This document shows, in pieces, positions 24,150 to 34,811 of a stretch of 64,000 nt of DNA. The translations under genes and the position numbers were made by a program. The DNA comes from Siphonodentalium dalli (Eukaryota > Mollusca > Scaphopoda > Gadilida > Siphonodentaliidae). Numbering within the stretch: position 1 is the stretch's first letter; each line of letters starts with the position of its first letter. Below the pieces are notes generated by a model that did not search any database, was not told the origin of the DNA, and saw only the letters and a program-made list of their open reading frames with translations. The stretch lies in assembly GCA_032622095.1 (NCBI GenBank), contig CP136069.1, positions 125,693,450-125,757,449 on the forward strand, read 5' to 3'.

Positions 24150-24548
24150 TGTTAAAGAGTAGGATCTCTCTGTCCGTCTGTCTGTCCGGATTTTTATCCG
24201 AGACTGCTGGTCCGATTTCAACCAAAATTGGTGTGGTGACTCGGGGTTTTTTAATTAAATAAACAATTTATTTTTTAATAAGCTCACTATGGGTCTATTT
24301 CAGATTCAAATAAGTCCAACATGAACCTATGTGAATATTTAGGTCCAATATATGAACCTATTTGCACGAGGATATGTTGCAGCACGAGACATGTACGCTC
24401 TTTATATATGTGTTTTCACTGTGGTCCATACCATCCAACGGAATAACGGGTATAAGTCTACTATGGGCTTATTCCAGAATCAAATAAATCCAGTATGAAC
24501 CAGACGCTAAATGAAGGCTTCCTAAGCGAGCCTGTTTCAGCTAGTATA
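24150..24548 (+). mobile_element. Helitron-like non-autonomous element 1
   Basis: The 5' part has the typical ctctctgtccgtctgtctgtc run, followed by ctgctggtccgatttcaacc and aaaattggtgtg. The 3' part has a short stem (aggcttcctaagcgagcct) just before CTAG at 24541-24544. This layout is common in Helentron-associated (HINE) elements of invertebrates. Non-coding; boundaries are approximate. Confidence 0.6.
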
Positions 24549-24576
24549 TGATAAAATAGGAGTAAAACAAATAAAT

Positions 24577-25088
24577 GGCATGTATAATGATTTATATTCA
24601 CTCAAATCACCTAATAAGTGGCATGTATAATGATTTATATTCACCCAAATCACCTAATAAGTGGCATGTATAATGATTTATATTCACCAAAATCACCTAA
24701 TAAGTGGCATGTATAGTGATTTATATTCACCCAAATCACCTAATAAATGGCATGTATAATGATTTATATTCACCCAAATCACCTAATAAATGGCATGTAT
24801 AATGATTTATATTCACCCAAATCACCTAATAAGTGGCATGTATAATGATTTATATTCACCCAAATCACATAATAAGTGCCATGTATAATGATTTATTTCC
24901 CCCCAAATCACCTAATAAGTTGCATGTATAATGATTTATATTCACCCAAATCACCTAATAAGTGGCATGTATAATGATTTATATTCACCCAAATCACCTA
25001 ATAAATGGCATGTATAATGATTTATATTCACCCAAATCACCTAATAAATGGCATGTATAATGATTTATATTCACCCAAATCACCTAAT
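24577..25088 (+). repeat. 43-bp minisatellite, about 12 units
   Basis: The unit is gtggcatgtataatgattta followed by tattcacccaaatcacctaataa. Copies are highly similar with scattered substitutions. The array lies in an SLC4A11 intron. There are no spacers of the kind seen in CRISPR arrays. Confidence 0.93.
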
Positions 25089-25117
25089 CAGACTGTAAGA
25101 CAATACGCTTCAGATAC

Positions 25118-25306
25118 AATGTCATGTTGTGTATACACCATTCCACTTAACTTTGATTTAGGTAGATGCCGGCTCACCTGGTCTGTGATGGTTGTGTACA
25201 CCATTCCACTTAACTTTGATTTAGGTACATGCCGGCTCACCTGGTCTGTGATGGTTGTGTACACCATTCCACTTAACTTTGATTTAGGTACATGCTGGCT
25301 CACCTG
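25118..25306 (+). repeat. 63-bp triplication spanning an SLC4A11 splice donor
   Basis: Three consecutive 63-bp units each contain accattccacttaactttga and end with the reverse complement of the exon end and donor. On the - strand this reads ATCAG|gtgagcc in the first unit and ACCAG|gtgagcc in the other two. The first unit carries the donor that matches vertebrate SLC4A11 (exon edge 25304). The others sit at 25241 and 25178. The period is a multiple of three and the frame stays open, so all three donors are usable in principle. Confidence 0.9.
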
Positions 25307-25499
25307 ATCTGTGATAAGTAACGTCAGTCTTTCAAACAGCTGGTTTCCATACATCGCAGTGAATGCCACATACAGGAACAGACCGTCCAGGACCGCACGG
25401 GGGATGTAAGCCATCGGGTACGGAAGGAGGAACATCGTAAGTCCAATCATGGCATGAGATACGATGGCTGTCACTCGAGTCTCTCGGACATGCACAACG
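25304..25499 (-). CDS. SLC4A11: SLC4A11-like transporter, exon (VRETR...GLFLYVAFTAMYGNQL)
   Basis: After gatatatttcag the exon encodes VVHVRETRVTAIVSHAMIGL, then a proline-rich helix (FLLPYPMAYIP) and AVLDGLFLYVAFTAMYGNQL, ending ERLTLLITDQ. It matches vertebrate SLC4A11 ([37 protein letters not shown]). This region forms helices late in the second inverted repeat of the transporter fold. Phase 2 in, phase 0 out. Its donor is triplicated and its acceptor lies only ~10-15 bases from a Helitron-like element, so both edges are bordered by repeats. Confidence 0.95.
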
Positions 25500-25511
25500 C
25501 TGAAATATATC

Positions 25512-26159
25512 TCATATATATTTTGAAGACCTCTGTCTGTATGTATGTTTGTTTGTTTGTTTGTTTGTCTGTCTGTCATTTATACAAATCTACGATTCTC
25601 GACCGATCGGGACGAAACTTGGTACGTGTGTGTAGTTTGACCAGGCGGTGAACGTTGTCGTATTGGCGAGCCCGTGCGGCGCCCGCTTCGCGCATGCGCA
25701 TACGAGATCTCGGAAACGGGTGGAGCTATCGACTTGATATTTGGTATGTGAATGTATCTTGCCCCGGATGCGAATTTTATCGGGTCGCCGAGCCCGTGCG
25801 ACGCCAGCTTCGCGCATGCGCAGACGAGATCTCGGCAACGGGTGGAGCTATCGACTTGAAATTTGGTATGTGAATGTGTCTTGCCCCGGATACGAATTTT
25901 ATCGGGTCGCCGAGCCAGTGCGACGCCAGCTTCGCGCATGCGCAGACGAGATCTCGGCAACGGGTGGAGCTATCGACTTGAAATTTGGTATGTGAATGTA
26001 GCTTGCCCCGGATACGAATTTTATCGGGTCGCCGAGGGTCGCCGAGCCCGCGCGACGCCAGCTTCACGCATGCGCAGACCAGATCTCGGAAACGGGTGGA
26101 GCTATCGACTTGAAATTTGGTTTTTGAATAGCCCGGACAACGTCGGGCTCATCGGCTAG
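25512..26159 (+). mobile_element. Helitron-like element 2 with internal 122-bp tandem repeats
   Basis: The 5' end is atatatattttgaagacctc followed by tctgt and (tttg)n runs, then ctcgaccgatcgggacgaaa. About four 122-bp units (25667-26130, with a 10-bp insertion before the last) carry gcatgcgcagacgagatctc and ggtggagctatcgacttg. The 3' end is the hairpin gcccggacaacgtcgggc (26131-26148) followed by CTAG at 26156-26159. A GC-rich stem just before CTAG is the diagnostic Helitron 3' end. Non-coding. Confidence 0.82.
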
Positions 26160-26953
26160 TCTATTATATATTTTGGAAGATCTGTGTGTTTGTGTGAGGG
26201 TGTGTGTGTGTTCGCGATGGACTCGAACACGACTGGACCGATTTCGACCAATCTTGGTACGGACATGTAATTCGATCCGGGAACGAACATGGGCCTATTG
26301 ATTTTCATATCCGAGGTCAACTTTTCACGTGCCGAGGTCAAATCTGCTGTTTTTACGCTGTGTTACGGGACTTTCATTTGAGTTCGGTGCTTACAAATCG
26401 ATTCGAAACAGCGCGAATAATAAAATGCCAGTCATAATAATGACACTGTGAGAAACTTTCGTATTTCATCTTTCCAACGATATATAATGCGTATGTATCC
26501 GTTTTAGTTATCTGCCTCAATTATCAAGAAGAAATGGTACTATTTCCATCAGGATAAAAACAATGCGTAACTTCTATGACGTCGTTAGAGGTCATAACGT
26601 TAGATCACGTTAACGCCTAACCGGCCGATGCATTTGACTGTTTCAGACGTCTTGGCGATATCTCGGGCACCGATGGTAATTTATCTTTACGTTGAAACTT
26701 GATAATTAATGAGCGTGTGTATATGAGGCGCCTTTATATACTTGAGTGGAAATCAAATCGGGTTAAACTGGCGGATTTTTACGGACGAAATTTGATGCAT
26801 AGGGTATCTCGGTATCCGCTGGGCCGATTTCCCGGTATCCGCTGGGCCGATTTCGACCATTTTTGGGGTGTTGGTGTTTGACCCCACCCGACCTTGACCT
26901 TCAAAATGGTCAATTAAAGGTCAAAGCCCGGACGAAGTCGGGTCACCTTCTAG
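26160..26953 (+). mobile_element. Helitron-like element 3
   Basis: It starts directly at the end of element 2 with tctattatatattttggaag and a gtgtgtttgtgtgaggg run, then ctggaccgatttcgaccaat. It ends with the stem cccggacgaagtcggg (26927-26942) and CTAG at 26950-26953. Head-to-tail arrangement with its neighbours fits Helitron insertion habits. Confidence 0.8.
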
Positions 26954-27220
26954 TCTAATATATAAATGCGAATGTGTGTCTGTCTCTCTATAGTCGTCCA
27001 CAGTCGATTGCGATGAAATTGGCATGGTCATGTAATTCGGCTCTCTGAGTAACATGGTCTCGGTCTGGAATCTGCCCGACGTCGTCTTTTGACGACATGA
27101 CGTCAAATCCGTATTACCGAACAGCTTTTTTCTTTATCTTATCGGAACAAACAATGACCTGAACGCTCATTATCTGCGCGGAGTCACATACCGAACAGAA
27201 TCGACGTAAACGCTCTTTAT
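26954..27220 (+). mobile_element. Helitron-like element 4, 5' part only
   Basis: It begins tctaatatataaatgcgaat with a gtgtgtctgtctctc run and the block attgcgatgaaattggcatg, parallel to elements 2 and 3. It stops where transposon G copy 2 is inserted. No 3' stem was found after that insertion. Confidence 0.65.
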
Positions 27221-28214
27221 GTGCGCTCGCGCAACAGTATGGCGATCAGACAGATTCGTAGGTTGGTGTCACCCTACTCGACCGTTTCACTCCATGACGT
27301 CACCAAAAAACGACGTAAAACCTCGTGACGTTCTGACATTTTTAATGTGCCGCGTTTTTGCTATGTTTATTTTATGTGTTGTTTTCGATTATTTGTTTGT
27401 CGCCGATATCGCCATTTGTCGGGATTCCCTGTTTCTATAATTAAAATTGGCATGCTCGTAGTGAGCCTCGATTTCAATTTTTTCTCCCAGGTCAAAATAC
27501 GTCAGAGTTATGACAAAAATAGATCGACCTACATTTTCTCCATCAGAACTCTTCACCAAAGAGTCTATAGACTCCTTTGGGACCTACATAGACTCCTTCA
27601 ATTGGGTATTTTTACTTATAATTGGGAAGTTTTATCATTTTTGGTTCGTGCGAAGACCTCTTTTTATCGTGCGGGAAAAGAGAGACATTCAAAACGCGAT
27701 TTCGTAATTCGACGCAATAGGCTGAATAGCCTAACCTTCAGCCGATTTCCGGGTCAAATACGACGAATGACGTAACACAAAACAAAACGCATTTGTTGAC
27801 ACAAACACCGTTTGAAGAGTTTATTATTACATAAAATGATCGTTATTGATTAATTATTGATATTTATTGTTGCATATTGGCTGCTATCAATATTTACACA
27901 AATGGTATTAATTATTTCTTATAATTGCTCCTTTGGTCAACTTTAACTATCGGAAAATGAAAATAAAAATATGCCGCTGAAAAAAATGTAATCGATATTA
28001 AAGTCTCACCCTTTCGGCAACATGGAATTGGTTTTAATTACTTAAATGATTAATATAGTAATTTGCCTTTTATCTGTGATGAAATGGTAATTGTCTTTTT
28101 TTGCTAACATTAAATTAAATAAAATAAATTAAGTAAAATACAGTGAAATTATTTTTTTAAATGATTGTTTATTACATTTTTGCGCACGTTGGCATCTCTC
28201 TGAGTGCATTCTAG
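27221..28214 (+). mobile_element. Transposon G copy 2
   Basis: Begins gtgcgctcgcgcaacagtat and ends gagtgcattctag, like 16605-18095 but without the TTAA-flanked insert. The copies differ by a few percent, including short deletions near 27850 and 28080. No recognised protein is encoded. Confidence 0.85.
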
Positions 28215-28732
28215 ATATCTTTGATTTGAGGTTTAATTATAGGCCGCATGCGACCGGGATCATATGGCGAGTCAGTTGCCGTGGTACCCTAATACCATTT
28301 ATATAGTTCACGAAACTAGCTCATATAGATATTCCATGATGTCCGGACGGGTTCCGGTGTGTCCGAGTGCATGGGGTTTTTGGCACACCTGTGCGGAATG
28401 ATATACACAATGTGTGTATATGACGCTCTAAATGTAAAAATACTATTATATGATACGTTCGTCCTCTCGACATCAGTACCTCAATCCTCTCGACATCAGT
28501 ACCTCAATCATATAATACATGACTTCTGCATAAATATGCATCTATGAATTTGCATTGGCGCTGAGTTTGACTAAATCTATACCAATTATGGTAAATCATG
28601 CACTTGGACTTCGTTCTTCTTTTTAGACATGGAAATGAACAAAAGATTAGGATCCATATATGCAATTGCTCAAAACGTGGACAAATTAGTTGATGTATGC
28701 ATTATGTACATGCCACGAGCGCATTAACTTAC
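28215..28732 (-). other. SLC4A11: SLC4A11 intron remainder
   Basis: Only a short tandem repeat (tcctctcgacatcagtacct twice, near 28460-28510) was noticed between transposon G and the next exon. Confidence 0.6.
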
Positions 28733-28906
28733 GTTTGGTGAACATGGCCATGCTCGACTCTCTCCTCCATGTCTGCTAGAGCCCTCACATGTAGCGGAGA
28801 ATGAGGAAGCGCAGCGTGTATCCATGGTAACGTGAATATAGAAAACACACCGTTAACAATCGCCACGACGAACAAATCCCAGTGGAATGCTGCCCCTTTC
28901 TTCAAC
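28733..28906 (-). CDS. SLC4A11: SLC4A11-like transporter, exon ([11 protein letters not shown]...)
   Basis: After acatgaag the exon encodes [40 protein letters not shown] and [17 protein letters not shown], and ends in gtaagt. Vertebrate SLC4A11 reads [46 protein letters not shown] here, a near-complete match. [13 protein letters not shown] is specific to SLC4A11 within SLC4. It covers one helix and the loop after it. Phase 2 in, phase 2 out; the split Lys and Thr codons are completed by the neighbours. Confidence 0.97.
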
Positions 28907-29413
28907 CTTCATGTAATATAAAACTTATCGATGAATATTTATAGTTCAAAATATTCTATATATAGTATGGGTATTCTAGATTTAAGGCAATATGTCAAAT
29001 CAGATGAGACCACCGTGAACACATGCACAGTGCATGGACACCAAATTATAATACTTTATACCAAACTACCCATTATATGGTTCCCCAACTTATGTGTTCA
29101 TAGTTCCCTATATATGCAGTTCCAGCATGCATTGAATGTCTAAAGTGGTTGTTTGTGTTCCGAAAAAAACCCCAACAAACAAACAAGCTTATCGATTTCT
29201 GACCGCGCGGCTGGTGGCAATATTTTTGTTTTGGACAAAAGTTTATATGATTGATGGGAATATGGCAATGGTGGGGTAATTGTAATTTCTTATTGTAATA
29301 TTGACTGTAATTTATAACTTTTTCTCAAGTAATTTGTAATTGGGCCATTTCAATATGCTCAATCGGCATTTTGGTGTAAACTCAGACTGGATATTATGGA
29401 TTTTTTCACTCAC

Positions 29414-29582
29414 TTGTTGTGTGGATTATTCACTAAGGCGCTGGATATGTTCTGGTCCATGAAAAATAGCAGAGACAAGCTGAAGCCCAAGCCGGCTGCT
29501 GCGAACACGGCACCCAACGGGAGCGACAGTATGTCTGCTACAGAGAATAATTGGCTATCCTTATTGTATTGGAATGGTTCAA
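29414..29582 (-). CDS. SLC4A11: SLC4A11-like transporter, exon (EPFQYN...DQNISSALVNNP)
   Basis: After ttattttag the exon encodes EPFQYNKDSQLFSVADILSL, PLGAVFAAAGLGFSLSLLFF and MDQNISSALVNNPHN, and ends in gtgagtg. It parallels vertebrate SLC4A11 [42 protein letters not shown]. A second AG within the exon (29538-29539) could act as an internal acceptor. The longer form is preferred because it restores both phase and homology. The segment includes the helix preceding the conserved D/E-Q-N site. Confidence 0.96.
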
Positions 29583-29742
29583 CTAAAATAAAAGAAATAC
29601 TGAACTAATCCTTTTGAGCTGGGGATTCACAAAAGTTCAGCTATTTACATGCACGTGTCATGCACTTAACTGGTTAAGTAGCAGTACTAAAATCACATAC
29701 ATTTTACTGATATATCATGACGTGAATATCTACTCTGTCTGT

Positions 29743-30635
29743 GCCCGTTGAGATCATCATTGCACTTTATGGTTGTGAAGTATGGGCCTCCGACATGAAC
29801 CTGAACAATCTTGAGACCGTGCCGCGTGAAACAATTCACATACGTTTTTGAAAATATGCGCTTGGGGTAAATCGTATGGCATCGAATCACGCGGTGCGAG
29901 CAGAACTTGGTAGATATCATATTGTGTATGATGCCATATCTCGTGCAGTTAAATTTGCAATAATGTCATCGACCACAGACCAAGAATCTCTTATTTACAA
30001 ATCTGCTAACATATCACAAGATCGTATTATACAAACAAGATAAATGGTGGTTTGAATAGGAAGTCCCCAAATATAATGAACTTTTCGATGGTGGTGATAA
30101 AGCCTTGAAATCAATTTAAAAAAAAATAATTTGTGATAACTTAAAAATTGATCATGTATGCGGTTTCAGACGAGATATATTCAATGACGAAAAACCATCA
30201 GGTAAAAACAAGTTGCGAACCTATAGAAGGGCGAAAATAAAATACCAGATAGAACCATATTTGAACCTCGTTAAAAAATTCTCCGTCAGATTATTTTTCA
30301 CAAAGCTTCGGATCAGCAACCATACTTCGGAAATTGATAAAGGCAGACACAAACGACGTAATTAAAGTAGCCGCTGATGAGATAATTTGCAAAAAGTGTG
30401 GAATGGAGGTAGAAACCGAAGAAAACTTCATTATGCGATGTCCCATTTATACAAATCTAAGAAACGTTTATTTGCGGAAATAAGCGACAATATTCAGACT
30501 TTTAATAATATGGCTGACCAACAGAAATTCTTAATCATCTTGAGAAATGATGAACCCAAAACATGTAATATCATCTGCAACATGGTCCAATTCTTTCTAA
30601 GTAAACGGTGTGAATCACCAAACATTGATAATTAA
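29743..30635 (+). pseudogene. Decayed LINE ORF2 C-terminal fragment in SLC4A11 intron
   Basis: In + frames it reads ALYGCEVWASDMNLNNLETV, then with several stops and shifts VRAELGRYHI..., and finally ICKKCGMEVETEENFIMRCP followed by IYTNLR. The 'LYGCEVW' block and the terminal C..C..H/N..C knuckle are standard in non-LTR reverse-transcriptase proteins. Multiple stops show it is dead. It lies antisense to SLC4A11. Confidence 0.75.
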
Positions 30636-31361
30636 TATAATTATGTGACTATACTTATAATAAAAATTATGTAACTCTTTTGACATCGGCCTCGAGTGGG
30701 CGTATCTGTCAATACATTTATCTTATCTTTTATCTTACTCAACCATGCAGTTCGAAACCTGTGAACTGTTTTGGTGTTCTGACGGGGAACATTATAACAT
30801 TGAAATATATATACGAATAATACATTTCTTATTAATACCCGTTCTTTAATAATGTATCTCTTCACAGTGTGTGGAGGTCACAGCTCGAGATTGCATGATT
30901 TAGACAAATTATGTGATTCGATTTTTTTTACTGAGACCATCCCTATTGTGAAAGACATGATTAAGGAACAGTTATTGACTTAGAAATATAATTGTTCTTT
31001 CAATATAATAAAGTTTCCCTTCAGAACAGGTCAGAACATTTCAAAGTTTCCATGTTTTTTGAACGGGTGTAATATGATCCATACGGGCGTAGCCCAAGCA
31101 GAGATTCATAGTATGATCCAATTTCCTGTATGAGAATGAGAAGAGAATATAAAGTTATTATCCAATGCTGTATACAGTATTTCAGGTTGGGATGAACAGT
31201 CATAATGGACGAGCACGCAGTGTCGAGTCCAATATGACTTCACCACAACCTGGACGAGTACAAGAAAAACACATACTGTACACAACAGTGTGTAATGACA
31301 TTTTGGGTATCCATCTGTATGTTTATCCAAATTACGCGGCGTATGGGCAGATAGTACTCAC

Positions 31362-31468
31362 GCGAGATACTCTTGAACAGATATGAGCCACAAAACGACA
31401 TCACCAGAACAGATACAGGTAAGGCATAGTCTGCAAAAAGCTCTCGTTTTCCAGCTGTCAGGAATGGT
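31362..31468 (-). CDS. SLC4A11: SLC4A11-like transporter, exon (FADYALPVSVLV)
   Basis: After tccttctacag the exon encodes PFLTAGKRELFADYALPVSV followed by LVMSFCGSYLFKSIS and a gtgagt donor. It corresponds to vertebrate SLC4A11 [28 protein letters not shown]. 'D.ALP' starts the half-helix of the second repeat (TM10 region) that lines the substrate site in the SLC4 fold. Phase 2 in, phase 1 out. Confidence 0.95.
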
Positions 31469-32139
31469 CTGTAGAAGGAAGGACCACAAACGTCATGTTA
31501 AGGCATTATCATATAGTACTAACAGTTTAATCGACACAATATGTACTCTGCTGACATGCACGTGGCAGGTTGGTCTCCATTTGGGGTTTCTAACTTAAAT
31601 TTCCAACTTCAACAACCCTTGAACTAAACTCAAATTGGGTTCAAAAGTTCCAACTGGTACCTCAAGCTTTCCAACTGTTGGAAGCTTAGAATCTGACACC
31701 TCCCATAAGGTTAGACATTTTCCAATAAATTGTTATTGATGGCCGTTACAGTCAATTTTTTTTACTGAAGGTAAGAAAATATGCCACTATAATATTGGTC
31801 CTAAAATATAACAGATCTCCAGTTTGGAAATTCAAACGATGCGAACAATTACAACCGATGTGTCGGGCATAAAATAGAAAATTGTTGAAAACATTAATTA
31901 TTCTCTTAAGTGTAAATTGTGTAAGGCTCCTTGCGTTTTATAATATACAGATAATATCGCCGAATTGCATCAGGGATTTTTCGCATAGACGTCAGAATAG
32001 TACGATGTGACAGAGCTTCAGTTTTTCGTAAGGACCGTAATTTGTCAGTTTGCTTCTGAATTATTTTGATGCCAGAACTCTAGTTTTTGAGATCGATAAC
32101 TATATATTTTGTGCAGGGTGTGGTGATGCCGATACATAC
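31469..32139 (-). other. SLC4A11: SLC4A11 intron
   Basis: No repeat family or other gene was recognised apart from a short run near 31600-31680 (ttccaacttcaac, ttccaactg). Confidence 0.6.
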
Positions 32140-32350
32140 GTTTCTTTGAATTTGAAGATGAACATTCCCAGCCAGAGTGTACCGAGCATAAGTAGCAAGA
32201 AAAGCATGCTATTTTCGGGTTTGTAAACGCAAGCGTCAGACGTCAAATTATGGTTGCCGTATATGAGCAAGCTGGCGTTAGAGGTCACAAGATCCTTGTC
32301 GGTGACGTTGACATGTGCATCATCCGTACAGTGGTAATTCTGTCCAAAAT
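32140..32350 (-). CDS. SLC4A11: SLC4A11-like transporter, exon with large extracellular loop
   Basis: After tactattcag the exon encodes FGQNYHCTDDAHVNVTDKDL, VTSNASLLIYGNHNLTSDAC and VYKPENSMLFLLLMLGTLWL, then GMFIFKFKET. The first part is the extracellular loop. It has three N-glycosylation sequons (NVT, NAS, NLT) and two Cys, a position where the vertebrate protein is also glycosylated. The helix LLLMLGTLWLG is nearly identical to human. The loop is much diverged, as usual. Phase 1 in, phase 2 out. Confidence 0.95.
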
Positions 32351-33150
32351 CTGAATAGTAAATATGTAGTCGTAGAAGTAACGAGTCCAGAAGCACAATT
32401 CATTTATTGCTTTGCGTCATATGCTAACATTAAATGGGCTGTTTGGCGAACAATTTAGGGTACATGCCAAACACGAGAAAATCCCAATTGAAATACCATG
32501 TAGATATCAAGATATTTTACAAAACTATAGACAATATATATCGAATTTAGCACATGGGAAAAACTCAAATGTTCAATGCCTTTGATGGTCTAATCAAAAC
32601 GTCAAATGAACGGGACCATATTGGTTGGAACAAATTATTTTTTCGAGTAAACAAATATCAATAGCAGTTTCGTGGTCTTAAATTGGATATATATATATCG
32701 TCGCCCGAGAATTGTAATGTCCTAACTCCTAAATATTGTAGTGGAAGAAAATGCTATTTGAAATTTAGAAAATTCAACAAAACTGTTTTATTTTAGCGCA
32801 TATTTTGTGTCACTCTACATGGAAATATACACGAGGATTTAACAAACAGATTTTTAATGATATTTCACTGAATATAGAACATTGTAACCTTTCTAAGAAA
32901 TTTGTTCTATTGCTTTCAGCTTTTTCGATTGGCACTGCTATAACACAAGTCGGGTCTGAATATGTTATATATCATTCGTTTTTTCTCAATGGCTTCGCCG
33001 CAATTGGCCCAATTAGCTAGCATTCGCGCCCAACATGAAGTTCGTGTCTTGACGATTCCAATGATATATCAAACCCTATTTTTTTTTAAACATGGCACTT
33101 AGGACGTTATATTTCTCACGAGACGATATATCTTTAGAAAGTATGGGTAC
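32351..33150 (-). other. SLC4A11: SLC4A11 intron
   Basis: No gene or clear repeat was recognised in these 800 bases. The short + strand open frame at 32805-33020 resembles nothing known. Confidence 0.6.
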
Positions 33151-33224
33151 CTTTTACGACATCTTTAAAAGCATCCACTGAAAATGCGACGGTGATGAAT
33201 AACGAGAATATCTCTTCTGTTGAC
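33151..33224 (-). CDS. SLC4A11: SLC4A11-like transporter, 74-bp exon (STEEIFSLFIT)
   Basis: This exon is too short to stand out as an open frame. After tttatccag it reads (G) STEEIFSLFITVAFSVDAFK DVVK (G) and is followed by gtaccc. The matching vertebrate segment is [24 protein letters not shown]. 'STEE.F.LFI' is the SLC4-wide motif before the large extracellular loop. Phase 2 in, phase 1 out, matching both neighbours exactly. Confidence 0.94.
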
Positions 33225-34155
33225 CTGGATAAATAACACATATATTATTTGGGATTTGTTTCTACGTATCAGGTATCAGATTGTGGACGTTCGTTGCTTC
33301 AATGAGTGGGAGAGAACGTTCTATGCATGTGATAGAGAACGTTCGGGATATCGACTACACTCTTGCATAGGAGTGCATCTCTGCATTAATATGCATCCGA
33401 CATCAGATTCATACGAATATTGACCATTATTCTATATGTGGGTATGTAGTTTACTCAAGACTGTGACATACCATACTATTCCTGTCTCGAATTTTGTTTT
33501 CAGTTCGATATCATTGACAATATACAGCGAATGCATGTATGCAAGGACATTATATGTTATGCAGCAAAACTACTATTTATCGGCAGTCATAATGCCGTAT
33601 ATATGCACACGATACAAATATGGAGACATGCGTATATAGAAAAACTCAACGACGGGGGGGGGGGGGGGTGGCGGGGGTGGCAACTAAGCCCACTGTACAA
33701 TGTGCATGTAGTAATACACACAATTACCAACACTTTTGGCCACATGGGAGGGGGAATTGTACTTCAAATCTATGCTGAGCCATTATCTTTGGCATATAGG
33801 TCCCTGTACTTTAGCGTGTCTTCGTACAATTTGTCACCGAGCTATACCGCTTGGTTTGCACACACATAACGCACAATTATACCCATTTTTAAAACTAAAA
33901 TTGACATTTTTAAACCCCAATAGGATGACAGATGGGAAGTCAGCAAATAAGCTTCTTCTACCTAATAGAGCTATGTTAGAGCTGAGAAAACAAGTTATCG
34001 TAGCAATTTCAAAAAATTGTCTCGCAAACGCAGATGATAGAATTCAGGGGAGAGCTATCTGTTTATTTTCTATAACCAAACACACTTTTTTAACTTTTTT
34101 ATGAACTTTCCCAGTTTTGTAAAATAATTAAACCTCCAAACCAGTAATGACATAT
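33225..34155 (-). other. SLC4A11: SLC4A11 intron, left part
   Basis: Contains a poly-G tract with GGGGT context near 33654-33680 and a repeated gagaacgttc motif at about 33309-33350. No coding region is recognised. Confidence 0.5.
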
Positions 34156-34159
34156 TTAA

Positions 34160-34527
34160 CCCTTTACCCAACATAAAGGCCCTGTGCCAATGCATTCTCT
34201 TATATATGCGAGTCGACCATAGGTCGCCTCGCATATATAAGAAAATGCATTGGCTTAACACATTAAAAATTATAAAATTGTTAAAGAATGTAAGAATTTA
34301 TTTTTTTAGGCCAATGCATTCTCTTATATATGCGAGGCGACCTATGGTCGACTCGCATATATAAGAGAATGCATTAGCACAGGGCATAACTGTAACCATC
34401 ACAATGTGGTCAATGAGCCGGTTCCAATGATATCCATATTTGTATGGTTCTGTTAAGACAGACCGAAGATATTTTAGGCTGTTGAAGCTTTATTTGGCCG
34501 GTTTTGGCCGGTTTGTTGGGTAAAGGG
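34160..34527. mobile_element. piggyBac-like MITE B carrying two 69-bp palindromes
   Basis: The element is flanked by TTAA (34156-34159 and 34528-34531) and has perfect 13-bp TIRs starting CCCTTTACCCAAC. Inside it, 34179-34385 holds two 69-bp palindromic modules (34186-34254 and 34310-34378) in opposite orientation. These modules are nearly identical to those in MITE A and MITE C, but the outer ends are unrelated. Non-coding. Confidence 0.88.
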
Positions 34528-34696
34528 TTAACATAGGCTACACTGGTAGTTATGCCCCTCAGATATCATTTTTCTATTTTTCAAACCCCTTACAACCCGA
34601 TAGATCGTGTACTGCTATCTGAACTTGCGTGGAGTGGATACAGATGAATAAACAGAAATCGTGGAGAGTGACCATGCACCGCGAACCATTGTGAAT

Positions 34697-34811
34697 CGTC
34701 ACAAAACACCGACAGCTACTACAATATTTTACGCCATCAGCTGACAACAATATTTTACGCCATCAGCTGACACCATTGCGATTTATTTCTATAAAATAAA
34801 TCGCAATGGTG
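34697..34811. repeat. 28-bp direct repeat next to a palindrome
   Basis: acaatattttacgccatcag occurs twice (near 34710 and 34745). It is followed by a palindrome 34771-34811 with arms caccattgcgatttattt and aaataaatcgcaatggtg. Part of the SLC4A11 intron. Confidence 0.8.

Noticed and set aside
24577..25088. Regular array resembling a CRISPR
   Set aside because: The units are contiguous with no unique spacers, and the genome is eukaryotic. It is a minisatellite.
25580..26159. Several overlapping frames of 70-126 residues on both strands
   Set aside because: All arise from the 122-bp tandem units of a Helitron-like element, which lack stops in several frames.
29538..29582. Internal AG that could start the SLC4A11 exon at 29537
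   Set aside because: Using it breaks the phase with the upstream exon. The longer exon from 29582 restores both frame and alignment to vertebrate SLC4A11.
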